DNA of 64,000 nucleotides from Gammaproteobacteria bacterium (GTDB taxonomy: Bacteria > Pseudomonadota > Gammaproteobacteria > HK1): contig JAJFJT010000015.1 in NCBI GenBank assembly GCA_021773795.1, positions 1-64,000 of the forward strand, given 5' to 3'. How positions within the stretch are numbered: position 1 is the stretch's first letter; each line of letters opens with the position of its first letter. The position numbers and the translations under genes are program-made. The notes below the pieces were generated by a model, which was given only the letters and a program-made list of their open reading frames with translations, made no database searches and was not told the origin of the DNA. Below, piece after piece: positions 35,773-43,032 of the stretch.

Positions 35773-38042
35773 GGCTGATACTTCGGCATGGCAGCTGCGA
35801 AAGGCATACGCACCGCACCCGGGCAATCAGGATCGGTGCGATACCCTCCCTGCTCATCTACCCAATGCCAGCTGATAGGCCCAGGGGGAGGCGTATGGCT
35901 GATCCTGGGGCGCAATGCCGGCATCAGGTCAGCCCAGACCGCGAGAGCACCCCGGGCACCACTAAGTCCCGCCGGCCGATTATCGTCCCGCCCAATCCAC
36001 ACCACCATTAATCGATTACCACTGAAACCGGCGAACCAGCTATCCCGCAGATCATCCGTGGTCCCGGTCTTTCCCGCCACGGGCAGCGGTGACAAACGTG
36101 GATAGGCGGCACGCGCCGTCCCCTCGCGCATCACCCCCTGCAGGGCAAAGCGCAACAAAAAGGTACTTTCTGCGGAAGCAGCTTGCCCCATAGACAGGGC
36201 ATAGTGTTGCAGTGGTTGTCCGTGTGCATCCGTCACGGCACGGATAGTCCGTGGTGGCACTCGAAACCCGCTATTGGCAAGGGGCTGATAGATTTCGGAT
36301 ACCTCGTAGGGGGAAAGTGCCGCGGCACCCAAGAACAGTGAGGGATAGGGCTGGAGTTGACGTTGCAGGCCGAGCTGTCGCAAACGCCTCAACAACGCAG
36401 TCACTCCTACTGCCATCCCCAAACGAACTGTAGCCAGATTATAAGAGTGAACCAGGGCATCGAACAGGCTAACGGTACCATGGCTTCGGCGGTCGGCATT
36501 ATGTGGACGCCAAAGCTTACCCTGCTCGCCAACAATGCTTATGGGCTTGTCCTGCAGACGGCTAGCCAAATGATAGCCACCACCCTGCTCCAGCGCTGTG
36601 AGGTAAAGCACCGGCTTTAGCAGGGACCCCACGGGACGGCGTGCGTCCAGCGCCCGATTAAAGCCAGGCCAACCTGGTTTGCGTCCACCCACTATGGCAA
36701 CAACTTCACCGCTGTGAGGGTTAGAAACGACCACTGCACCCTCAAGATTCTTGGCGACCCCACGCCCACTACTTTCCAATTTCTTAAGCCGCCGTGCCAG
36801 CCCTTGCTCCACGTAATGCTGGCTCAAGGGCTCAAGGGTGCTAAAGATGCGCAATCCGGCGCTACGCAGCTGCTCTTCGGGATAATCCCGACGTAACTGA
36901 CGACGGAGCAATTGCACAAAAGCGGGATAAGGGCTTCTTGCCTGCCGCATTCGGGACACCAAACCAAGTGGTGCGCCCTGGGCACGCCGGGCCGCATTCA
37001 AAGCAACGATGTTGCGCTCGGCAAGGATGGCCAACACCTGATTACGCCGGGCCTTTGCGCGTGCTGGATGACGCCGTGGATTGAAGTAAGAGGCCCCTTT
37101 TACCAGGGCAATAAGCATGGCAGTTTCTGCCAGCTCCAGTTCATCCAGCGCCCGCCCAAAGTAGAATTCCGCCGCCAGACCAAAGCCATGAATTGCACGC
37201 CCACCATCCTGTCCCAGATAGATCTCATTAAGGTAGGCCTCCAGGATTACCGCCTTGCTGTAGCGCGCCTCGATGATCAATGCCAATACTGCCTCGTGAA
37301 ATTTACGACCCCACGAGCGGTATTGTTCAAGAAACAGGTTTTTGGCCAACTGCTGGGTCAGGGTGCTACCTCCCTGGATCACCTCCCCGGCCTTTACATT
37401 GACCAAGGCTGCGCGCGCAATACCACGGGGATCAAGACCGTAGTGACTATCAAAACGCCGATCCTCCACCGCAATCACACCCGCTTTGAGAAGCTCAGGA
37501 AACTGTTCCAGTGTAAGTGGCACCCGATCCTCGTGATGGGCTGGGAAGATCTTGCCTACCAAGGGTGGATCCAGGCGTAACAAAGCGACGGGGCCAGTCT
37601 TGTCCGTCAGATTTTGCAAACGTCCATCAGAAAAATACAGTGAAATCCGTCGTGCAAGCTCGGAGTCATCCCAATACGCGAATGCCCGCGTATAAATCTC
37701 AAAGCGGTTACCGCGACGAAGATAATCCCCACTACGCCGGAGCCGATGGACGTCCTGATAGGCGGCTGCTTTGAGCAGATATTCCAGTTCATCCGCGCTC
37801 ATCGTCAGACCCGCGTACAGCGTCGTGGGCGTTGCATAAATCCGTGCTGGCACGGCCCAGATTTTGCTTTCAAAACGACTGCGTAGCGTGAGGTCACTCC
37901 ACGTGAGGTACGCGGTACCGGCCACCAGAGCAATGATCAGAAAGCGGGAAAATATATAGGGAACACTGCGCCCAAGTGTAGCTAGGCCTTTTTTTTTGAA
38001 TTCAGCAAAAAAACCACGGCGATGCGTTTTAGTTTTGGCCAT
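35760..38042 (-). CDS. mrcB: penicillin-binding protein 1B
   Basis: 760 aa bifunctional peptidoglycan synthase. The N-terminus is basic, with one membrane helix (about 28-47), then the UB2H region. The glycosyltransferase domain carries AVEDRRFDSHYGLDPRG (catalytic Glu193) and GGSTLTQQLAKNLFL. The transpeptidase domain has SLLK (RRPVGSLLKP), SYN (HSYNLATVRLG) and KTG (VAGKTGTTDDLRDSW). It polymerises and crosslinks peptidoglycan in the periplasm. The upstream 97 bases are AT-rich with several TATAAT-like hexamers, the likely promoter. Confidence 0.97.
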   Translation of the reverse strand: MAKTKTHRRGFFAEFKKKGLATLGRSVPYIFSRFLIIALVAGTAYLTWSDLTLRSRFESKIWAVPARIYATPTTLYAGLTMSADELEYLLKAAAYQDVHRLRRSGDYLRRGNRFEIYTRAFAYWDDSELARRISLYFSDGRLQNLTDKTGPVALLRLDPPLVGKIFPAHHEDRVPLTLEQFPELLKAGVIAVEDRRFDSHYGLDPRGIARAALVNVKAGEVIQGGSTLTQQLAKNLFLEQYRSWGRKFHEAVLALIIEARYSKAVILEAYLNEIYLGQDGGRAIHGFGLAAEFYFGRALDELELAETAMLIALVKGASYFNPRRHPARAKARRNQVLAILAERNIVALNAARRAQGAPLGLVSRMRQARSPYPAFVQLLRRQLRRDYPEEQLRSAGLRIFSTLEPLSQHYVEQGLARRLKKLESSGRGVAKNLEGAVVVSNPHSGEVVAIVGGRKPGWPGFNRALDARRPVGSLLKPVLYLTALEQGGGYHLASRLQDKPISIVGEQGKLWRPHNADRRSHGTVSLFDALVHSYNLATVRLGMAVGVTALLRRLRQLGLQRQLQPYPSLFLGAAALSPYEVSEIYQPLANSGFRVPPRTIRAVTDAHGQPLQHYALSMGQAASAESTFLLRFALQGVMREGTARAAYPRLSPLPVAGKTGTTDDLRDSWFAGFSGNRLMVVWIGRDDNRPAGLSGARGALAVWADLMPALRPRISHTPPPGPISWHWVDEQGGYRTDPDCPGAVRMPFAAAMPKYQPCAS

Positions 38043-38139
38043 GGAGACGCATCGGGCGGGATGTATCTGGTGGGAGATCCACGCTAATGCAGATCAGAAT
38101 CGATAATATAGATTATATTACAATTATAACAAACTGTTT

Positions 38140-38538
38140 TTAATGGGTTACTTCTGGGTAGGTCTGTTCATTTCCATAGAGATTCCCCACCAGTTCCGCC
38201 TCTCCACGAGCGAGACCACAGGTCGCCATCAGTTCATCTACCGAGGCACCTTTCTTAACCAGCGCAATAGCGTGGTGATAAGGCTGTTCCCGGCTAATTC
38301 CACCTTCCAGCTGATCCTGACGACTGACCGCTCCTTTCAGGGCCGCTTTCAGACTGTGCAGCTGATCGCCCATCTCACTGGCAGCTCCACACAGTGCACG
38401 CATATCTGCCTCCAGGGAATAAACTTTCTGCTCCAAAGCATTGCTCTGTAGCCGTAGCTGTAGATAGCGCCAAATCAAAAAACCCAAGAGCCCGACCGGC
38501 AGCAGTGCAAACAAAAAATAAGGCATGAATAACTCCAT
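38140..38538 (-). CDS. DUF2802 domain-containing membrane-anchored protein
   Basis: 132 aa with an N-terminal membrane helix (about 5-24), a coiled-coil region (NALEQKVYSLEADMRALCG, about 33-75) and the conserved C-terminal HHAIALVKKGASVDELMATCGLARGEAELV, a helix-turn-helix-like motif. Genes of this family follow cheW at the end of the polar flagellar chemotaxis operon in Pseudomonas, as here. The function is not established. An ATG four codons downstream is an alternative start. Confidence 0.85.
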   Translation of the reverse strand: MELFMPYFLFALLPVGLLGFLIWRYLQLRLQSNALEQKVYSLEADMRALCGAASEMGDQLHSLKAALKGAVSRQDQLEGGISREQPYHHAIALVKKGASVDELMATCGLARGEAELVGNLYGNEQTYPEVTH

Positions 38539-38583
38539 CCAGGCTAGTCCCTGTAGGCGCCCGGGTCGTTGTTGAGTTGTGGG

Positions 38584-38778
38584 TTAAGCATATGCATCGA
38601 TATGTCCATCGCTATCGTCTTCAGTCACGTCCTTCTCAGGTGGTGGCTTTTTTGTAGCCGTCTTTCCTTCGTCGGCTTCCTCGTCCTGTTCGCGCGGACG
38701 TCGCCGTGGCACCGGCCTTTCATTGGGCGATAAGGGCCAAGGGGGGTGTACCGGGAGTATATCGCCAGGCTCGATCAT
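38584..38778 (-). CDS. small proline- and charge-rich protein of unknown function
   Basis: 64 aa, not recognised. It begins MIEPGDILPVHPPWPL, then a basic stretch (RPVPRRRPREQ) and an acidic tail ending DSDGHIDAYA; it is probably disordered. It lies between cheW (47 bases away) and the DUF2802 gene (45 bases away) on the same strand. The short aromatic-Pro start resembles a docking peptide, but no partner can be named. Coding status rests on position and length only, with no strong ribosome site. Confidence 0.5.
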   Translation of the reverse strand: MIEPGDILPVHPPWPLSPNERPVPRRRPREQDEEADEGKTATKKPPPEKDVTEDDSDGHIDAYA

Positions 38779-38825
38779 GCTGTCGTGGGCGCAAGATGAG
38801 AATTCACGAATAGAATAGAGCTTCC

Positions 38826-39335
38826 CTAGAAGAGATCTCCGCCCCCCAGTTCCGTATCACTCAGCAATTTCTCTAAATTAATCAGGGTAAAGAGATCATC
38901 ATCCTCGCTGTATATGCCCTGAATGTAACGATTATGCTCATTATTTCCCACCTTGGGTACGCTCTCGATCCGCGACTGGGGCACCTCGATCACTTGTGCA
39001 ACGCTATCTACCAGGATGCCAACCACCTGTCCCGATACTTCTACGATAATAATGCGGCTGGCATCATCAGCTTCTGTGGTCATCAGGCTAAACAGGCAAC
39101 GGGTATCAACAACGGTCACCACGTTGCCACGCAGGTTGATGATGCCAATAACGTAGTGTGGCGCACCGGGAACCGGGGTGATTTCGCTCAGGCGCAAAAC
39201 TTCCTGCACCTGCATGACATCAATGCCATAACGTTCACCCGCCAACACAAAGGTAACCCATTGAGAAAGAGCATCCTGGGCAGATGCATCAGAATCCCCA
39301 GTTTTATATTTCGCTTCGTTCGGTTGATTTTGCAT
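38826..39335 (-). CDS. cheW: chemotaxis coupling protein CheW
   Basis: 169 aa, a single CheW domain (about 25-160) after a 24-residue polar tail. Conserved stretches are WVTFVLAGERYGIDVMQVQEVLR, PGAPHYVIGIINLRGNVVTVVD and GILVDSVAQVIEV. It bridges receptors and CheA in arrays. In related polar flagellates the order is parA-parP-cheW; here parP is missing between parA and cheW. A sigma-54 promoter at 39377-39392 precedes it. Confidence 0.96.
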   Translation of the reverse strand: MQNQPNEAKYKTGDSDASAQDALSQWVTFVLAGERYGIDVMQVQEVLRLSEITPVPGAPHYVIGIINLRGNVVTVVDTRCLFSLMTTEADDASRIIIVEVSGQVVGILVDSVAQVIEVPQSRIESVPKVGNNEHNRYIQGIYSEDDDLFTLINLEKLLSDTELGGGDLF

Positions 39336-39376
39336 ACGTCAATATTCCGTCACTAGCGGGGTCTAAAGAGTAGACA

Positions 39377-39392
39377 TGCAGTGTTCATGCCA
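39377..39392 (-). promoter_or_regulatory. sigma-54 (-24/-12) promoter of cheW
   Basis: The minus strand reads TGGCATGAACACTGCA, which matches consensus TGGCACG-N4-TTGCA at 14 of the specified positions except one C to T and one T to C, with the required GG-N10-GC spacing. The predicted start is about 30 bases before the cheW ATG. It would allow cheW and the two downstream genes to be transcribed apart from parA. Confidence 0.65.
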
Positions 39393-39425
39393 CATTTTTC
39401 ATGCATATGAGCTAACAAGGCCATC

Positions 39426-40220
39426 TCAACCCGCTTTTTTGTAGTTACAGCCATAGCGCCGGGATAGCTCTTCAAGCAATGCTCTATAGGCCAGCACGCC
39501 ACGACTGTTAGGGGTCATCTCCGGCAATGGCCTTCCGGCCTGACTGGCATCCCGGAATTTCGTATCGATGGGGATAACCCCGTTCCAAAGCCTACCAGCA
39601 TACTGCTGGCGCAAAATTTCAAGACTCTCGCAACCCGCGCGGGTACGCCGATCGTGCAGTGTCGGAACAATAATATGCTCCAGGGGTGCCTGGCGAGATC
39701 GCCCTACCATCTCCAGGGTACGCAGCATCCGTTCCAGCCCCTTGAGCGCCAAATACTCTGTCTGCACCGGAATAATCAGTGATGAACAAGCCGCCAGCGC
39801 ATTAAGCATCAGAATTCCGAAAACGGGTGGACAATCGACAAATACGTGCTGAAATTGTTTTTGGCCAAGCTCCAATGCGCGCCGCAGCACAAGGCCCATC
39901 CCCTCCTGTTCCGAGAGTTGCCGATCAAGGGTTACGAGGGCCGTCGAAGCTGGCAATAACGAAATACCCTTTGCCTTCGTGGGATGAATAACATTGGTGA
40001 GTGAACGTTCCTTCCCCGCGACGCGGTGCTGAAAAAGAGTATAAACACTGCCCTCTACATCTTCTGGCACGCACCCGAAATAGCTGCTAAGTGAGCCGTG
40101 AGGATCCAGATCTACAACCAACACAGACTCACCCTGAAGACCAAGCAAACTGGCAAGGGTCACTGTAGTGGTGGTTTTACCGACGCCACCTTTCTGATTG
40201 GCTACCGCCCATATGTGCAT
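39426..40220 (-). CDS. parC: ParA-family ATPase of the chemotaxis operon (ParC type)
   Basis: 264 aa. Deviant Walker A NQKGGVGKTTTTVTL at residues 8-22, the DLDPHGSLSSYFG loop, Walker B HVFVDCPPVFG and switch region PVQTEYLALKGL are intact. Such ParA proteins position chemotaxis arrays at the cell pole and guide their inheritance (known for Vibrio ParC). It is two bases after motD and 91 bases before cheW. No parB or centromere site is nearby, which argues against plasmid or chromosome partition. Confidence 0.85.
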   Translation of the reverse strand: MHIWAVANQKGGVGKTTTTVTLASLLGLQGESVLVVDLDPHGSLSSYFGCVPEDVEGSVYTLFQHRVAGKERSLTNVIHPTKAKGISLLPASTALVTLDRQLSEQEGMGLVLRRALELGQKQFQHVFVDCPPVFGILMLNALAACSSLIIPVQTEYLALKGLERMLRTLEMVGRSRQAPLEHIIVPTLHDRRTRAGCESLEILRQQYAGRLWNGVIPIDTKFRDASQAGRPLPEMTPNSRGVLAYRALLEELSRRYGCNYKKAG

Positions 40221-40222
40221 AT

Positions 40223-41155
40223 TCAGGGATTCCTGGAAGGTCCGGAGGCCCAGGGTAACTCGGGCTCTGGCCGGACTTTGGTGCTGGGGCGTTCCTCGTC
40301 GTTAGCAGGCGACACGTCGGTAGCCTCTTTGCTCAATTCGGGCTCCGTTGGCACCTGCTCCACGGCCTTCAGAGGCTCTGGTGGGTACTCCTCATCAGGC
40401 AATACCACGACCACTCGACGGTTTCTGGCGCGCTGCTCCGCAGTGTTATTAAGGGCAATCGGACGATATTCGCTATAACCTATGGCCGCCATACGCTGTG
40501 GTGCTACACCTGCCTGCATGAATAAATGCACCACACTAGCAGCGCGAGCCGCAGAGAGTTCCCAGTTGGAAGGAAAGCGGGAGCTATGAATGGGAATGTT
40601 ATCGGTGAAACCTTCCACCCGAATCAGATTCTCCACACCCTTGAGGATCCCTGCGAACTCCGTGAGCATGGGAATCGCAGCCGCGTTCAGATGGGCACCG
40701 CCACTGGCATAAAGGATGCTGCTTTTAAACTCCACCTCCAGCGCATTATCACCGCGACGCACATTCACCAGCTTGCGCTTTATCAAGTCATCCAGAGCCA
40801 GATTAACTCGCGATGTTACGAGGTCAATATCCGCCCGTCCCCGCCCAGCTCCAGCATCAAGTCCTTCCCCGGGATCGTGCTTGGGCGCCACCAATACAGG
40901 AATAGTAACCGGACTAGTGCCGCTGGGTTTGGGGGAACGCAGCAGCTCACCAACCTGGATCGGAGACAGGCTTTTAGCCGGATTGGAAAAGGCCGCCATC
41001 ATGGTGTCTGAAAGCACACGCATCTTGCCCTCGTTGACTGATGAGGTGGAATACATGACCACAAAAAAGGCAAATAGTAGAGTGATGAAATCAGCATACG
41101 AGACCAGCCAACGATCGTGGTTCACACGCTCAGCCTGCCGTTTTCTCCGTCTCAT
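40223..41155 (-). CDS. motD: flagellar motor protein MotD (MotB family)
   Basis: 310 aa stator subunit. A basic cytoplasmic start (MRRRKRQAERVNHDRWLVSYADFITLLFAFFVVMYS) carries the single membrane helix with the proton-binding Asp (SYADF). After a plug and linker comes the OmpA-type peptidoglycan-binding domain (RVEGFTDNIPIHSSRFPSNWELSAARAASVV, about 170-245). The C-terminal 60 residues are Pro/Glu-rich and not conserved. It pairs with MotC. Confidence 0.93.
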   Translation of the reverse strand: MRRRKRQAERVNHDRWLVSYADFITLLFAFFVVMYSTSSVNEGKMRVLSDTMMAAFSNPAKSLSPIQVGELLRSPKPSGTSPVTIPVLVAPKHDPGEGLDAGAGRGRADIDLVTSRVNLALDDLIKRKLVNVRRGDNALEVEFKSSILYASGGAHLNAAAIPMLTEFAGILKGVENLIRVEGFTDNIPIHSSRFPSNWELSAARAASVVHLFMQAGVAPQRMAAIGYSEYRPIALNNTAEQRARNRRVVVVLPDEEYPPEPLKAVEQVPTEPELSKEATDVSPANDEERPSTKVRPEPELPWASGPSRNP

Positions 41156-41167
41156 ACCCGTTTCCGG

Positions 41168-41908
41168 TTACGTCAGATAACCATTGAGCCGGATCTCCAT
41201 ATTGCGGGGATTTTCACCCTCGGCAATGGCAACCAACCCTTCAATGGTCATTTCTCGAAACTGTGAGCCCGCGTTCACGATACTTTTGAGTTTGGAGGCC
41301 GTAGGAAGAAACAGCAGATTGGCGAGGCCCACACCATAGATGGTGGCGACAAAAGCCACGGCAATACCACCGCCCAGAGCGCCGGGATCTGCAAGATTCC
41401 CCATTACGTGGATAAGCCCCATGACCGCACCGATGATACCGATGGTCGGGCTGTATCCGCCCAGACCTTCGTAAACATTAGCTGCGGCCAAATCCATTTC
41501 CTCAGTGGTGTACATCTCCACCTCCAGAATGCTGCGAATGGTCTCAGGCTCTCCACCATCTACCAGCAATTGCAGGCCTTTGCGGGTAAATTCGTCGCTT
41601 TCCACCTCCAGCAGGGATTCCAATCCAAGCAGCCCCTCGCGTCGTGACGCATCACTCCAGGACACCAGCTTTTGAATCGTATCGACCACCGGCACCGTGG
41701 GTGGCATCAACATCCACCAGGCCATCCGCAAAGCACGCATGAATATCTTGAGCGAAGTCTGCACCATAACTGCGCCAAGCGTGCCACCAAAGACGATGAG
41801 GATAGCCGGCCCATTGAGCAAAGTAGAAACATGCCCACCCTCCAGATGCTGTCCCAAAAGGATCGCCACCAGACCAGCGCCAATCCCGAGTATGGTCATC
41901 AAATCCAT
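41168..41908 (-). CDS. motC: flagellar motor protein MotC (MotA family)
   Basis: 246 aa with four membrane helices (1-25, 28-50, 145-168 and 180-202), the family topology. It starts MDLMTILGIGAGLVAILLGQHLEGG. The cytoplasmic loop between helices 2 and 3 contacts FliG, and the PTIGIIGAVMGLIHVMGNL segment is conserved. Length and lack of motif extension place it with MotC-type proton stators. It is four bases after cheB. Confidence 0.94.
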   Translation of the reverse strand: MDLMTILGIGAGLVAILLGQHLEGGHVSTLLNGPAILIVFGGTLGAVMVQTSLKIFMRALRMAWWMLMPPTVPVVDTIQKLVSWSDASRREGLLGLESLLEVESDEFTRKGLQLLVDGGEPETIRSILEVEMYTTEEMDLAAANVYEGLGGYSPTIGIIGAVMGLIHVMGNLADPGALGGGIAVAFVATIYGVGLANLLFLPTASKLKSIVNAGSQFREMTIEGLVAIAEGENPRNMEIRLNGYLT

Positions 41909-41911
41909 AAT

Positions 41912-42970
41912 TTATGCCGCGTTTGCCAGGCTGGAACCAATCTCATCCAAAGCCATCACTTGATCGGCTAATCCAGCCTTGATGATCGCCATGGGCATAC
42001 CAAAGACCACGCAACTCTCCTCATTTTGAGCCCACACCGACGAGCCTCCAGTTTTGAGCAATTTTGCCCCCTCCCGGCCGTCGGTTCCCATACCGGTCAG
42101 CACCACAGCCAAAGCTTTTCCGGGAAAAAGGTCCGCAACCGAACGAAAGGCCAGATCTACAGAGGGCTTTAGATACTCGTCAGCTAAGGCGTCACGAACC
42201 CGAACCACACACTGGGCACCCTCAGCCTCCAACACCATCTGGCGGCCTCCCGGGGCAAGCAAGGCAACCCCCGGATGCAAGCGATCCCCGTCTTTTGCCT
42301 CTCGCACCGTGATCGCACAGGTTGTATTAAGGCGTTCTGCCAAGGCGGTGGTGAAATTTTCAGGCATATGTTGAATCAATAGGATGGGAAGGGGGTAATT
42401 TTCCGGCAGTGGGGCCAGCACATGTTGCAGCGCTACAGGACCACCGGTCGAACAACCGATAGCCACCAATCGAGTGCCTCTTTTTACCACCTCTTTTACA
42501 GTCTCCCGGCGAGGTGCGGAAGCTACTCTGCCAGGGGTTTTAGGCGCTACCTGAGCTTGGGCCTTGGCCAATTTTCGACGCCCAAGGATTCGTACATGGG
42601 TACGCAGGCGCACCAATATGCCACTCTTATCCCCATTCACTAGGCCGAATGCCTTAGGCAGAAATTCCATTGCCCCGGCCTCCAGGGCATCCAGAGTGGC
42701 TTTTGCACCAGCCGTGGTAATAGAAGAGAACATCAATACGGGTGTTGGATTATTGCGCATGATTTCACGCACGGCGGCAACACCGTCCATCACCGGCATT
42801 TCTACATCCATGGTAACGACATCTGGCGCGAGCTTGGCAACCTGCTGCACCGCCTCTTTGCCGTTGCACGCGGTTCCTATCACTTCAATCTTGGCGTCCG
42901 CATTGAGCGCCTCGCAGACGCGGCGCCGAAAAAAGCGCGAATCATCAACCACCAATACACGTATAGCCAT
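41912..42970 (-). CDS. cheB: chemotaxis response regulator protein-glutamate methylesterase
   Basis: 352 aa from the ATG at 42970. The receiver domain (1-120) has the phosphoacceptor Asp55 in TMDVEMPVMDG. The methylesterase domain (about 160-350) has the catalytic Ser in GCSTGGP, His in LIQHMPENF and Asp in TGMGTDGREGA. It demethylates chemoreceptors and, in several species, deamidates glutamines. The corresponding methyltransferase cheR is not in the window. It lies 62 bases after cheA. Confidence 0.96.
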   Translation of the reverse strand: MAIRVLVVDDSRFFRRRVCEALNADAKIEVIGTACNGKEAVQQVAKLAPDVVTMDVEMPVMDGVAAVREIMRNNPTPVLMFSSITTAGAKATLDALEAGAMEFLPKAFGLVNGDKSGILVRLRTHVRILGRRKLAKAQAQVAPKTPGRVASAPRRETVKEVVKRGTRLVAIGCSTGGPVALQHVLAPLPENYPLPILLIQHMPENFTTALAERLNTTCAITVREAKDGDRLHPGVALLAPGGRQMVLEAEGAQCVVRVRDALADEYLKPSVDLAFRSVADLFPGKALAVVLTGMGTDGREGAKLLKTGGSSVWAQNEESCVVFGMPMAIIKAGLADQVMALDEIGSSLANAA

Positions 42971-43032
42971 ATCTACTCTATCCAGGAAAAAGCGCACACG
43001 AGTGATACCAAGGAGAGATGCGAATTGTGCTT

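Noticed and set aside
39426-40220. ParA as part of a plasmid or chromosome partition locus
   Set aside because: No parB or parS-like repeats; the gene lies between motD and cheW, the known place of the chemotaxis ParA.
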